Source: Lachnospiraceae bacterium
GTDB taxonomy: Bacteria > Bacillota > Clostridia > Lachnospirales > Lachnospiraceae
Assembly (NCBI GenBank): GCA_017412055.1
Contig: JAFQOW010000012.1
Span: 62,001-126,000 of the forward strand
DNA length: 64,000 nt
Direction of reading: 5' to 3'
In this document: one piece after another, positions 14,568 to 23,681 of the stretch
Numbering within the stretch: the stretch's first letter is position 1
Layout: every line of letters begins with the position of its first letter
Notes under the pieces: generated by a model
Seen by the model: the letters and a program-made list of their open reading frames with translations, nothing else
Told to the model about the DNA's origin: nothing
The model's database searches: none
Program-made: the position numbers and the translations under genes

Positions 14568-16172
14568 ATGTCACAGATTAATTTAGAAAAGTATGGTATT
14601 ACTGGTAGCACTGAAATCGTTTACAATCCTTCTTACGAAGTATTATTCGAAGAGGAGACAAAGGCTGGCTTAGAAGGTTATGAAGTAGGTCAGGATACAG
14701 AGCTTGGTGCTGTTAATGTTATGACAGGTATTTATACAGGACGTTCACCTAAAGATAAGTATATCGTTATGGACGAGAATTCTAAGGATACAGTTTGGTG
14801 GACAACAGACGAATACAAGAACGATAATCACCCTATGTCAGTAGAGGTTTGGAATGAGCTTAAGGATATCGCTATGAAGGAGCTCTCTAACAAGAGATTA
14901 TTCGTAGTAGATGCATTCTGTGGTGCAAACGCTGATACAAGAATGGCAGTACGTTTCATCGTAGAAGTAGCTTGGCAGGCACATTTCGTAAAGAATATGT
15001 TCATCCAGCCAACAGAGGAAGAGCTTGCTAACTTTGAGCCAGATTTCGTAGTTTACAATGCTTCTAAGGCTAAGGTTGAGAATTTCAAGGAATTAGGACT
15101 TAACTCTGAAACTGCTGTTGCATTCAACATCACAAGCAGAGAGCAGGTTATCCTTAATACATGGTACGGTGGAGAGATGAAGAAGGGTATGTTCTCTATG
15201 ATGAACTACTACCTCCCATTAAAGGGTATCGCTTCAATGCATTGTTCAGCAAACACAGATATGAACGGTGAGAATACAGCTATCTTCTTCGGACTTTCTG
15301 GTACAGGTAAGACAACATTATCTACAGATCCTAAGCGTCTCCTTATCGGTGATGATGAGCATGGTTGGGACGACAATGGTGTATTCAACTTCGAAGGTGG
15401 TTGCTACGCTAAGGTTATCAATCTTGACAAGGAATCTGAGCCGGATATCTATAAGGCTATCAAGAGAAACGCTCTTTTAGAGAACGTTACTGTAGATGCT
15501 AATGGAAAGATTGATTTCAATGATGGTAGCGTAACAGAGAATACTCGTGTTTCTTACCCAATTGATCATATTGATAATATCGTACGTCCAATTTCAGCTG
15601 CTCCAGCTGCTAAGAATGTAATCTTCCTTTCAGCTGATGCATTTGGAGTACTTCCTCCAGTTTCTGTTCTTACACCAGAGCAGACAAAGTATTACTTCTT
15701 ATCTGGATTTACAGCAAAGCTTGCTGGTACAGAGCGTGGTATTACAGAGCCAACTCCTACATTCTCAGCTTGTTTTGGTCAGGCATTCTTAGAGTTACAT
15801 CCAACAAAGTATGCTGAAGAATTAGTTAAGAAGATGGAAGTTAGTGGAGCTAAGGCTTACTTAGTAAACACAGGATGGAATGGTACAGGAAAGCGTATCT
15901 CTATTAAGGATACACGTGGTATCATCGATGCAATCCTTAACGGTGACATCGAGAAGGCTGAGACAAAGACAATCCCATTCTTCAATTTTGAAGTTCCTAC
16001 AGAGCTTCCAGGTGTTGATACAAACATCCTTGATCCTCGTAACACATATGCTGATGCATCTGAGTGGGAGACAAAGGCTAAGGATCTTGCAAGCCGTTTT
16101 AATAAGAACTTTGCTAAGTATGAAGGTAACGAGGCAGGTAAGGCATTAGTAAGTGCTGGTCCTCAGTTATAA
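14568..16172 (+). CDS. pckA: Phosphoenolpyruvate carboxykinase (ATP)
   Basis: 534 residues, normal for the ATP-dependent class. It contains [13 protein letters not shown], the substrate region MHCSANTD, the kinase loop [16 protein letters not shown], and [21 protein letters not shown] with the metal-binding aspartates. The enzyme interconverts oxaloacetate and PEP with ATP/ADP. In rumen and gut anaerobes it often runs toward oxaloacetate, fixing CO2 and making ATP during succinate or propionate fermentation. Codon use is more biased than in its neighbours, and together with the consensus promoter this suggests high expression. Confidence 0.97.
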   Translation: MSQINLEKYGITGSTEIVYNPSYEVLFEEETKAGLEGYEVGQDTELGAVNVMTGIYTGRSPKDKYIVMDENSKDTVWWTTDEYKNDNHPMSVEVWNELKDIAMKELSNKRLFVVDAFCGANADTRMAVRFIVEVAWQAHFVKNMFIQPTEEELANFEPDFVVYNASKAKVENFKELGLNSETAVAFNITSREQVILNTWYGGEMKKGMFSMMNYYLPLKGIASMHCSANTDMNGENTAIFFGLSGTGKTTLSTDPKRLLIGDDEHGWDDNGVFNFEGGCYAKVINLDKESEPDIYKAIKRNALLENVTVDANGKIDFNDGSVTENTRVSYPIDHIDNIVRPISAAPAAKNVIFLSADAFGVLPPVSVLTPEQTKYYFLSGFTAKLAGTERGITEPTPTFSACFGQAFLELHPTKYAEELVKKMEVSGAKAYLVNTGWNGTGKRISIKDTRGIIDAILNGDIEKAETKTIPFFNFEVPTELPGVDTNILDPRNTYADASEWETKAKDLASRFNKNFAKYEGNEAGKALVSAGPQL

Positions 16173-16213
16173 TAAAACTAAGTTTTAGTTAGTAATTAAC
16201 TAAGATTAAATAT

Positions 16214-16248
16214 AGGAGGTCGTAGTAAATACGACTTCCTTTTTTTGC
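16214..16248 (+). terminator. Intrinsic terminator of pckA
   Basis: GGAGGTCGTA (16215-16224) pairs with TACGACTTCC (16230-16239), followed by seven to eight T. Confidence 0.85.
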
Positions 16249-16301
16249 GTTATAATGCTATAATTTACCTATTACATAATGAAAAGGAGACCAGTTAAGT
16301 T

Positions 16302-17786
16302 ATGCCTGTTTTTGATTTTAGTAGTTCACCAAGCGATAAGTTGGAGTCTGTCTGTACTTATGAGACATTTGCATCCAATGAGTCAGTGGCCACAGAGGAG
16401 AATCCTATTCTTATTTTAGATAACACTAGTAAGAAATGGTCCCATCATTCCATAGGAAAGTTTACAAATCCTGTTAAGAGAACATCATTCCAGTTTGATG
16501 AGGAAAACGGAACAACTAACGCTGATATATTAAAGATAGATTCAAGGTTTACAAGCCTTCTTCAATGGCTTGGAGAAAATCATATAAATGTTCGTCTTTC
16601 GGGAGTAAATAGAGATGATGGCTATGCAGTATATAAGATTCGTGAGATAGCTTTTGGCGGTGGTACAAAGCTTTCAGCAGAGGATGGATTTCTTCAGTTT
16701 ATGATTGAAAGATTACTTTCCAGTCATGCACCTTCTGATGAAGAGGTTGACGAGGAATTGGAGGAGATGGGTGATAGTATGAAGCTTACTAGCATCCAGA
16801 GTATCACTGATTTTATGAATTGTGCAGGTAGAACATTGCCTGACAATATTAGACTTTGGGCGAGAAGAAACTTGGCTGTAGCACGTTCCAATGAAGTGTC
16901 ACCTGAAGAAAAGAGACATGCTCAGAGAGCATTATCTATTATGATGAATATTAAGTGGAAGAATAATTATTTTAAGGCAATCGATCCTGATGAAGCACGT
17001 CGTATATTAGATGAAGAGTTGTACGGAATGGAGCAGGTTAAACAAAGAATTATCGAAACTGTAATTCAGATTAATAGAACACATACACTTCCGGCATATG
17101 GTATTTTGCTTGTAGGTCCAGCCGGTACTGGTAAATCACAGATTGCTTACGCGGTAGCGAGAATCCTTAAGCTTCCTTGGACAACTCTTGATATGAGTTC
17201 AATTAATGATCCTGAACAGCTTACAGGAAGCTCTAGAGTATATGCAAATGCTAAGCCTGGAATTATTATGGAAGCCTTCTCTATGGCAGGAGAATCAAAT
17301 CTAGTGTTTATTATTAATGAGCTTGATAAAGCTGCTGCAGGAAAGGGAAATGGAAATCCAGCAGATGTTTTATTGACATTGCTGGATAACTTGGGATTTA
17401 CTGACAATTATATGGAGTGTATGATTCCTACTGTAGGTGTATATCCTATTGCAACAGCTAACGATAAGTCTCTTATAAGTGCACCGCTTATGTCCAGATT
17501 TGCAGTAATTGAGATACCTGATTATACAGCACAGGAGAAGAAGGTTATCTTTTCTAAATTTGCATTGCCAAAGGTACTTAAGAGAATGGGACTTAATGCT
17601 TCTGAATGTGTATTAACAGAGGAAGGCTTAGATGCTATTATAGAAGTATTTTCAAATACTTCGGGAATACGTGATTTAGAGCAGGCGGCAGAGCATATTG
17701 CAGCTAATTCTCTTTATCAAATAGAAGTTGATAAGGTGGAAAGTGTTCATGTGAGCGCAGAAATGGTTCATAAATTATTTGGATAA
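16302..17786 (+). CDS. Lon-like AAA ATPase without protease domain
   Basis: 494 residues. The first 220 or so are unrecognised and partly acidic (EEVDEELEEMGD). From about 230 comes a Lon-type AAA module: EELYGMEQVKQRI, Walker A GPAGTGKS (272-279), and a Walker B region VFIINELDK (335-343). In the last motif the usual aspartate is replaced by Asn339, although Glu340 is kept. It continues with IPTVGVYPIATAND (sensor) and a MSRF arginine finger. The C-terminus ends after the small AAA subdomain; the Ser-Lys protease domain of Lon is absent. It is probably a remodelling or regulatory ATPase of unknown target. ATG 16302 follows AAGGAG. Confidence 0.8.
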   Translation: MPVFDFSSSPSDKLESVCTYETFASNESVATEENPILILDNTSKKWSHHSIGKFTNPVKRTSFQFDEENGTTNADILKIDSRFTSLLQWLGENHINVRLSGVNRDDGYAVYKIREIAFGGGTKLSAEDGFLQFMIERLLSSHAPSDEEVDEELEEMGDSMKLTSIQSITDFMNCAGRTLPDNIRLWARRNLAVARSNEVSPEEKRHAQRALSIMMNIKWKNNYFKAIDPDEARRILDEELYGMEQVKQRIIETVIQINRTHTLPAYGILLVGPAGTGKSQIAYAVARILKLPWTTLDMSSINDPEQLTGSSRVYANAKPGIIMEAFSMAGESNLVFIINELDKAAAGKGNGNPADVLLTLLDNLGFTDNYMECMIPTVGVYPIATANDKSLISAPLMSRFAVIEIPDYTAQEKKVIFSKFALPKVLKRMGLNASECVLTEEGLDAIIEVFSNTSGIRDLEQAAEHIAANSLYQIEVDKVESVHVSAEMVHKLFG

Positions 17787-17790
17787 ATAA

Positions 17791-17819
17791 TTGACACGTA
17801 ATACTTTTTTTGATATTCT
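17791..17819 (+). promoter_or_regulatory. Promoter of the thiamine-precursor transport operon
   Basis: TTGACA (17791-17796) and TATTCT (17814-17819) with a 17-base spacer precede the TPP riboswitch by about 50 bases. Confidence 0.65.
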
Positions 17820-17871
17820 GTAAAAGTCGTAGTGATACGATTATCCGGATAATATTATTAAAATTAAATAA

Positions 17872-17970
17872 CACAGAATACCCGGGGTGTTGCTTTCGCA
17901 GCTGAGACGGCATAGAGCCGGACCCGTTTAACCTGATGCGGTTCATACCGCCGTAGGGAGTGTATATGTT
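17872..17970 (+). promoter_or_regulatory. TPP (THI-box) riboswitch
   Basis: The sequence contains the conserved thi-box blocks GGGGTG, GCTGAGA, the GGACCC segment, TTTAACCTGATGCGGTTCAT and CCGCCGTAGGGAG in the correct order. These form the pyrimidine and pyrophosphate sensor helices. A terminator hairpin follows at 17986-18028, so TPP binding probably causes early termination ahead of the transporter genes. Confidence 0.95.
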
Positions 17971-17985
17971 AAGATAAGAATGTAT

Positions 17986-18028
17986 AAACTCTTTAGGTGT
18001 ATTAGGTTGCAACTAAAGAGTTTTTGTT
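17986..18028 (+). terminator. Riboswitch-controlled terminator
   Basis: AAACTCTTTAG (17986-17996) pairs with CTAAAGAGTTT (18013-18023), followed by TTGTTAT. It lies 16 bases after the TPP aptamer and 72 bases ahead of the first gene, consistent with an expression platform. Confidence 0.8.
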
Positions 18029-18100
18029 ATATGAGAAAGTTCTATATGTTTTGACATAGCAAAGGTAATAATTTCTGTGAATGAGAAAGGAGAACTTTTT

Positions 18101-18397
18101 ATGAATGCAAGTGTTGCAATCCAGGTATTACCTGGTGTTAATGACGAGGAAGAAGTAATAAGAATAGTAGATGAGGTTATAGATTATATTAAATCTACAG
18201 GCTTAAATTACTATGTAGGGCCATGTGAAACATCTATAGAGGGCGACTATGATACTCTTATGGAAATTGTAAAAAATTGTCAGCTTGTTGCTGCAAAAGC
18301 AGGATGTAGAAGCATGAATACATATGTAAAGATTTCATATAAACCAGAAGGAGACGTACTTACCATTGAAAAGAAAGTTACAAAGCATCATAAATAA
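18101..18397 (+). CDS. Thiamine-binding protein of the MTH1187/YkoF type
   Basis: 98 residues from ATG 18101, chosen because AAAGGAG lies just upstream; the in-frame ATG at 18077 lacks a site. The protein has a ferredoxin-like MTH1187/DUF77 pattern: ASVAIQVLPGVNDEEEVIRI at the start, then YVGPCETSIEGDYDTLMEI. Family members bind thiamine or its pyrimidine part and often accompany the ThiXYZ transporter, as here. It is the first gene after the TPP riboswitch. Its end overlaps the start of the permease gene. Confidence 0.85.
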   Translation: MNASVAIQVLPGVNDEEEVIRIVDEVIDYIKSTGLNYYVGPCETSIEGDYDTLMEIVKNCQLVAAKAGCRSMNTYVKISYKPEGDVLTIEKKVTKHHK

Positions 18398-19160
18398 TTT
18401 AATAGTTGGATTAAAGAATTATTTGCCTGGTGTATTGGCTATAGTAGGTTTAATTATAGTTTGGCATATATTAAGTGTGAAAAGTATTGTGCCTTCATAT
18501 ATGTTACCTAGTCCAAGAGATGTCGTAAATGCATTGATAGAAGATAGACAGATTCTTTTGGATCATAGCCTTGTTACTTTGACGGAAGCATTTTATGGGC
18601 TTTTTATAGGCATTATTATAGCGTTTTTTATGGCAACCTTGATGGATGAATGTAAGTTTTTATATAGAGCCTTTTATCCTATTATGGTGATTACGCAGAC
18701 TATTCCTACTATAGCTATAGCACCATTGCTGGTTTTGTGGATGGGATTTGGTATGGAGCCAAAGATTACATTGGTTGTTCTTACTACATTTTTTCCTATA
18801 GCAGTAGGATTATTGGATGGATATAAAAGTGTGGACGCAGACAGCGTTAAGCTTCTTCGTTCTATGGGAGCTGGAAAAATCAAAATTTTTTTCCATGTTA
18901 AATTCCCTAATGCCTTATCACATTTTTTTGCTGGTTTAAAGATTTCAGCATCCTATGCCATAGTTGGAGCTGTTATTTCTGAGTGGCTAGGGGGCTTTGA
19001 AGGTCTTGGAGTGTATATGACCAGAGTGAAAAAGGCTTATGCTTTTGATAAAATGTTTGCAGTTATCATCGTTATAATAGTAATAAGCTTATTGCTTATG
19101 AAGCTTATAAATGTTCTTAGGAAAATATGTATGCCTTGGGATAAGGTGAAAAATAAATAA
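18366..19160 (+). CDS. thiX: ABC transporter permease for thiamine precursor (ThiX-like)
   Basis: 264 residues with six membrane segments and a BPD_transp_1 core, including the EAA-type loop around LLRSMGAGKIKIFFHVKFP. It resembles SsuC/TauC-type permeases, the family to which ThiX belongs. Start TTG 18366 lies inside the upstream gene, with AGAAGGAG about 12 bases ahead; the overlap suggests coupled translation. Together with the NMT1-like binding protein and the ATPase it should import a pyrimidine precursor such as formylaminopyrimidine. Substrate is inferred from the TPP riboswitch and partners. Confidence 0.85.
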   Translation: MKRKLQSIINNLIVGLKNYLPGVLAIVGLIIVWHILSVKSIVPSYMLPSPRDVVNALIEDRQILLDHSLVTLTEAFYGLFIGIIIAFFMATLMDECKFLYRAFYPIMVITQTIPTIAIAPLLVLWMGFGMEPKITLVVLTTFFPIAVGLLDGYKSVDADSVKLLRSMGAGKIKIFFHVKFPNALSHFFAGLKISASYAIVGAVISEWLGGFEGLGVYMTRVKKAYAFDKMFAVIIVIIVISLLLMKLINVLRKICMPWDKVKNK

Positions 19161-19178
19161 TTGAAAGTGAGATAACCT

Positions 19179-20225
19179 ATGAATATATTTAAGAGTAAAA
19201 ACAGTGATAATAAAAAGAAAATTACAAGGATAGTTGTAAGCGCAATTCTTTGTATGATATGTATGATTTCCTTATGTGCTTGTAATAAAAATGGAAGTAA
19301 GGATGAAAATGAAATAGTAATTTGTCTTGATTGGACACCTAATACAAATCATACTGGTCTGTATGTTGCGCTGGAGAAGGGATATTACAAGGATGCAGGT
19401 TTAAATGTGAGTATTGTTCAGCCACCAGAGGGTGGAGCACTTCTTATGTGTGCCAGTGGGCAGGCGCAGTTTGCTATAGATGCGCAGGATACTATGGCTG
19501 CGGCTCTAGATAGAGAGGACCCGCTTGGAATAACAGCAGTAGCACCTATATTACAGCATAATACCTCTGGTATATTGTCTAGAGAGGGGGATGGCATTAC
19601 ATCACCTAAGGGTCTTGTAGGCAAAACATATTCAACATGGGATTCGCCTATAGAATTAGCTATGATTAAGTATTGTATGGAAAAAGAGGATGCTGACTTT
19701 TCAAAGCTTAAGCTCATTCCAAATAATATTACAAATGAACCTGCAGCCTTAGATAGTAAGCAGACAGATGCAGTGTGGATTTTTTATGGTTGGAGTGGAA
19801 TTAATGCTGAGCTTAGTGGTGTGAAATGCGATTATTTTGCCTTTAAGGATATAGCCCCAGAGCTTGACTATTATACACCTGTAATTGTGGCAAATAATGA
19901 TTACTTAGATAAAAATGAAGAAAAGGCTAAGGCTTTTATGGAGGCTACTGCCAAGGGATATGAATTTGCTGCAAAAAATCCTAAGGAGGCTGCTGATATA
20001 TTATTAAAGGGAGATGATACAGGAGCATTACAGGGGGCAGCTGAGTTAGTGTACGCATCTGCAGAATGGATTAGTACCCAGTATTTAGATGAGGATGGCA
20101 AATGGGGTACTATAGATGAAAAAAGATGGAATGGATTTTATGAATGGTTATTTGAAAATGGATTAACCACAAATAATTTATCTGGTAAAGGATTTAGTAA
20201 TGGATGGAATGAAGCTAACAACTAA
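19179..20225 (+). CDS. thiY: NMT1/THI5-like substrate-binding lipoprotein (ThiY-like)
   Basis: 348 residues with a signal peptide and lipobox ISLCAC near residue 33. The mature part begins IVICLDWTPNTNHTGLYVAL and contains QPPEGGALLMCASGQAQFAI, strongly typical of THI5/NMT1-family binding proteins. These bind pyrimidine precursors of thiamine outside the cell and deliver them to ThiX. Its 3' end overlaps the start of the ATPase gene by 26 bases. Confidence 0.92.
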   Translation: MNIFKSKNSDNKKKITRIVVSAILCMICMISLCACNKNGSKDENEIVICLDWTPNTNHTGLYVALEKGYYKDAGLNVSIVQPPEGGALLMCASGQAQFAIDAQDTMAAALDREDPLGITAVAPILQHNTSGILSREGDGITSPKGLVGKTYSTWDSPIELAMIKYCMEKEDADFSKLKLIPNNITNEPAALDSKQTDAVWIFYGWSGINAELSGVKCDYFAFKDIAPELDYYTPVIVANNDYLDKNEEKAKAFMEATAKGYEFAAKNPKEAADILLKGDDTGALQGAAELVYASAEWISTQYLDEDGKWGTIDEKRWNGFYEWLFENGLTTNNLSGKGFSNGWNEANN

Positions 20226-20943
20226 GGATTTATGTAAATCTTATGATAACCGAATAATAATTGAAGATATAAATATTAAATTAAAAGAAAAAGAGATAGT
20301 GTCCATTATAGGAATTAGTGGAAGTGGAAAGACTACACTTTTTAATCTTTTATCTGGTCTTGAGATGCCAGATAAGGGAAATGTGTTTCTTGATGCTGAG
20401 GACATAACAGGACAGCCAGGAAGAATAAGTTATATGCTTCAAAAGGATTTGCTTTTACCTCATAAAAAGATAAAGGATAATGTGGCATTGGGACTTATAG
20501 TTAAAGGAATGAGTAAAAAAGACGCATATAAAAAAGCAGAGGGACTTTTTGAAATATTTGGTTTGGAAGGCACTACTGAGCTTTATCCTGACCAGCTGTC
20601 AGGGGGTATGCGCCAGCGAGCAGCACTCCTTAGAACATATCTTACTGCTAATGGAGTGGCACTTCTTGATGAACCTTTTTCAGCCCTTGATAGCATAACT
20701 AAAACTCAGATGCATAAATGGTATCTTGATATGATGTTAAAGCTTGATTTATCTACAATTTTTATTACTCATGATATAGAGGAAGCCATATATCTATCAG
20801 ATAGGATTTATATTCTTGGTGGTAGCCCAGGTATTATAAAAAATGAGGTATCCATTGATATTCCAAGAAACAAAAGAGAGGAATTCATAGAGACTTTAGA
20901 ATTCCTCTCATACAAGAAGCAACTAAAAGAAATGCTTCTATAA
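20200..20943 (+). CDS. thiZ: ABC transporter ATP-binding protein (ThiZ-like)
   Basis: 247 residues. Walker A is GISGSGKTT, the signature is LSGGMRQRAALLRTYL, and Walker B is GVALLDEPFSALD, followed by the switch histidine in FITHDIEEAI. ATG 20200 has AAAGG eight bases ahead and lies within the end of thiY. It energises the thiamine-precursor importer. It closes the riboswitch-controlled operon and is convergent with the metallo-hydrolase gene 17 bases later, with no clear terminator between. Confidence 0.92.
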   Translation: MDGMKLTTKDLCKSYDNRIIIEDINIKLKEKEIVSIIGISGSGKTTLFNLLSGLEMPDKGNVFLDAEDITGQPGRISYMLQKDLLLPHKKIKDNVALGLIVKGMSKKDAYKKAEGLFEIFGLEGTTELYPDQLSGGMRQRAALLRTYLTANGVALLDEPFSALDSITKTQMHKWYLDMMLKLDLSTIFITHDIEEAIYLSDRIYILGGSPGIIKNEVSIDIPRNKREEFIETLEFLSYKKQLKEMLL

Positions 20944-20960
20944 TTTAAATTTAATAATCT

Positions 20961-22568
20961 TTAGAAGGATTGTATCTTATTTGCAAGGTTGTTAATAAGA
21001 GTTTCGTATTTAAGTAAGTCTTTATTTGTAAGGCCATCACTGTTACGAACAATTTCCAAAAGATTTTCTGCGGCTGCCATAGCTCTGTTATAGCAGTCGC
21101 GTTTTTGTTTCTGTTGAGGTTTGATTTTTACAAGACGAACGTTATTGCCCGTTTCTAATACTTCACCAGTAATTAAATCTACCACGCCACCACTATATGG
21201 GGCATAAGCAGGTATTTTAAAGGTTTCATATACTAAATCAGCGAATTGGTCAGTCACATCATCCTCGCCATGTACTACAAATACTTTTGCAGGTTTTTCT
21301 TCCATGGCGTTAATCCAGCCAATAAGACCATCTCTGTCGGCATGGCCGCTTATGCCAGGAAGAATGAGGATTTTTGCTCTGACTTCAATAACTTCGCCAA
21401 ATAATCGCACTGATTCAGCACCGTCTATAATTTTTCGTCCCATTGTGCCCATTGCCTGATAACCAGCGAAGAGAATAGTAGAGTCTTCACGCCATAAATT
21501 ATGCTTTAGGTGGTGTCTGATTCGTCCAGCTTCACACATGCCAGAGGCAGAGATTATAACCTTTGGACGCTGGTCTTCATTTATTAATCTGGAATCATCG
21601 CTTGTTGTTGAGGTAATTAGTCCATCGAATACAAGTGGATTGATACCCTGACGTATAAGCTCTAAGGCTTCCTCATCAAAACAGTCATATTTGTTTTTAG
21701 AGAAGATGCTTGTTGATTCAATTGCCAGTGGGCTATCGAGATATACCTTAAATCCTGGATATTCTGGTAACATATTTCGTTCTTTTATTTCTCTTATAAA
21801 ATATAAAATCTCTTGAGTTCTACCTACTGCAAAAGACGGGATAACAAGGTTGCCACCTCTTCTAAAGGTATCTTTTAAAACCTTTGTAAGCTCGCCAAGA
21901 TGGTCTATCTTTTCTGTAGAATGAACACGATTTCCGTATGTTGATTCTATGATGAGATAATCACATCCATGTACAGTATCAGGATTTTTCAGTATAGGCT
22001 GATTAGCATTACCTAAATCACCTGTAAAGACTAATTTTCTCATCTCATTACCTTCAGTAACCCATACTTCGATAGCAGAAGAACCAAGTAAATGACCTAC
22101 GTCAGTGAATCTTATAGATAAATTATCATTTATGTGAAGCTTTTCATTGTATTTACATGGTACAAAAAGCTCAATGGCAGATAATGCATCTTCCATAGTA
22201 TATATTGGTTCATATGCAGGTTTACCAGCTCTTTGTGCCTTTCTGTTTCTCCAACTTGCTTCAAATTCCTGAATATGAGCACTATCCTTAAGCATTATGC
22301 TACATAAATCAGCAGTAGCTATGGTTGAATATATTTGACCTGAAAAGCCATTTTTACATAAAAGCGGAAGTAGACCAGAATGATCAATGTGAGCATGTGT
22401 CAGTAAAACACAATCAATATCCGCAGGATTGACAGTTAATTCCTGATTTTTGTATATATCAGGACCTTGTTCCATTCCACAATCAATAAGAATGTGTCTG
22501 TCACCAACAGAAATCATATGGCAACTACCAGTTACTTCGTGGGCTGCGCCCCAAAATGTGAGTTTCAT
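20961..22568 (-). CDS. Beta-CASP metallo-beta-lactamase-fold RNA hydrolase
   Basis: 535 residues. The start at 22568 is chosen because GGAGGG precedes it on the minus strand. The metal site HAHIDHSGLLPLL (HxHxDH) lies near residue 53. Beta-CASP motifs include STYGNRVH, a region with IPSFAVGRTQEIL, and SASGMCEAGRIRHHL. The C-terminal HGEDDVTDQFADLV matches the last beta-CASP histidine motif. The family (CPSF73/YSH1-like in bacteria) acts on RNA, but the substrate of this clade is not established. It is monocistronic and divergent from the kinase-receiver gene. Confidence 0.88.
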   Translation of the reverse strand: MKLTFWGAAHEVTGSCHMISVGDRHILIDCGMEQGPDIYKNQELTVNPADIDCVLLTHAHIDHSGLLPLLCKNGFSGQIYSTIATADLCSIMLKDSAHIQEFEASWRNRKAQRAGKPAYEPIYTMEDALSAIELFVPCKYNEKLHINDNLSIRFTDVGHLLGSSAIEVWVTEGNEMRKLVFTGDLGNANQPILKNPDTVHGCDYLIIESTYGNRVHSTEKIDHLGELTKVLKDTFRRGGNLVIPSFAVGRTQEILYFIREIKERNMLPEYPGFKVYLDSPLAIESTSIFSKNKYDCFDEEALELIRQGINPLVFDGLITSTTSDDSRLINEDQRPKVIISASGMCEAGRIRHHLKHNLWREDSTILFAGYQAMGTMGRKIIDGAESVRLFGEVIEVRAKILILPGISGHADRDGLIGWINAMEEKPAKVFVVHGEDDVTDQFADLVYETFKIPAYAPYSGGVVDLITGEVLETGNNVRLVKIKPQQKQKRDCYNRAMAAAENLLEIVRNSDGLTNKDLLKYETLINNLANKIQSF

Positions 22569-22735
22569 AAGGAACCCTCCAATCATATTTAAGTTTTATC
22601 ACGATTTATGCTTACTTATATTTTAATACTGTATGTAAGATTTGTCAAATATACTATATTAATTCTTAAAAATATGATAATATATTAAAATGTAAAAAAT
22701 TTCGTCATTAATTTGTTTGTAGTAAAGGTAAATTG

Positions 22736-23611
22736 GTGAAATGTATGTGGGTAATGAAAAAAATATCCCGTGATAAATCTGAAAAGCTGGAGTTAATCGA
22801 AAGAGAATATCATCTTGGAAGTATGCTTGATGATATTTATACTGTAATAAATGTGAGTGCTTGTAAAAAGCAGTTACCACTTATTATGGAGGTTGATAAT
22901 ACTATTCCTGAAATACTGTATGGTGATGATGTTAAGCTGCGACAGGTTCTTATTAATTTGTTAACAAATGCAGTTAAATGTACAAGCAGTGGATTTATTA
23001 AGTGTATCATAAGAAGTGAGATTCATAATGATAAGGTTAAAATTCATTTTCAGGTAATGGATACTGGAAAAGAAATTAAGAAAAAGGACATACATAAATT
23101 GTCTGAGGAAATTAAAATATCTGCCCGATTTTTAAAACTTATGGGAAGTGAACTGCTTGTTCAAAGCGAGTATAGTAAAGGAAATAATTTACAATTTGTT
23201 TTAGAGCAGAAAATGGTAAAAAATACTCCTATTGATGATACGAGTATAAGCGTCTTGGTTATTGATGATAATCATATTAATGTCAAGATATTTAAATCTA
23301 TATTAAAGAATTATAATATGGTTATCCATGAAGGAAATAGTGGAGAAGAATGCTTGAAAATGCTTGAGTTAAAGAAGTATGATATAGTATTCCTTGATCA
23401 TATGATGCCTAATATGGATGGTATAGAGACTATTCGTATACATAAGAAAAATTATGAATCTATAAATAAAGATACTCCCATAATAGCTCTTACTGCCAAC
23501 GCTGTAATGGGCGCTAGGGAGGAATATATTAAAGAGGGCTTTTCTGATTATCTTACAAAGCCTATTGATGTGGAAAAGCTTAATAGAATAATTGAGGAGA
23601 ATTGTCGCTAA
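22736..23611 (+). CDS. Degenerate histidine-kinase ATPase fused to a receiver domain
   Basis: About 291 residues; GTG 22736 fits an AAAGG seven bases ahead, but TTG 22733 is possible. The N-terminal part starts at the ATPase domain: YGDDVKLRQVLINLLTNAVK is an N-box. However, the G1 motif is only DTGKEIKKK, the second glycine box is missing, and there is no phospho-acceptor histidine domain. A complete receiver follows from about residue 175 (VLVIDDNHINVKIF, LDHMMPNMDG, IALTANA, LTKPI). It looks like the eroded tail of a hybrid kinase whose receiver is kept. It may accept phosphate from another kinase, for example in a Spo0A relay. Confidence 0.75.
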   Translation: MKCMWVMKKISRDKSEKLELIEREYHLGSMLDDIYTVINVSACKKQLPLIMEVDNTIPEILYGDDVKLRQVLINLLTNAVKCTSSGFIKCIIRSEIHNDKVKIHFQVMDTGKEIKKKDIHKLSEEIKISARFLKLMGSELLVQSEYSKGNNLQFVLEQKMVKNTPIDDTSISVLVIDDNHINVKIFKSILKNYNMVIHEGNSGEECLKMLELKKYDIVFLDHMMPNMDGIETIRIHKKNYESINKDTPIIALTANAVMGAREEYIKEGFSDYLTKPIDVEKLNRIIEENCR

Positions 23612-23681
23612 AGCTTGACTAAATCGTGCATTTTTATTATTATTTTATGTAGTTTAAAAAATATTGAAGAGGAAATTTGTT

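Noticed and set aside
18077-18100. Earlier start for the thiamine-binding protein
   Set aside because: The ATG near 18077 lacks a ribosome site, while AAAGGAG directly precedes ATG 18101.
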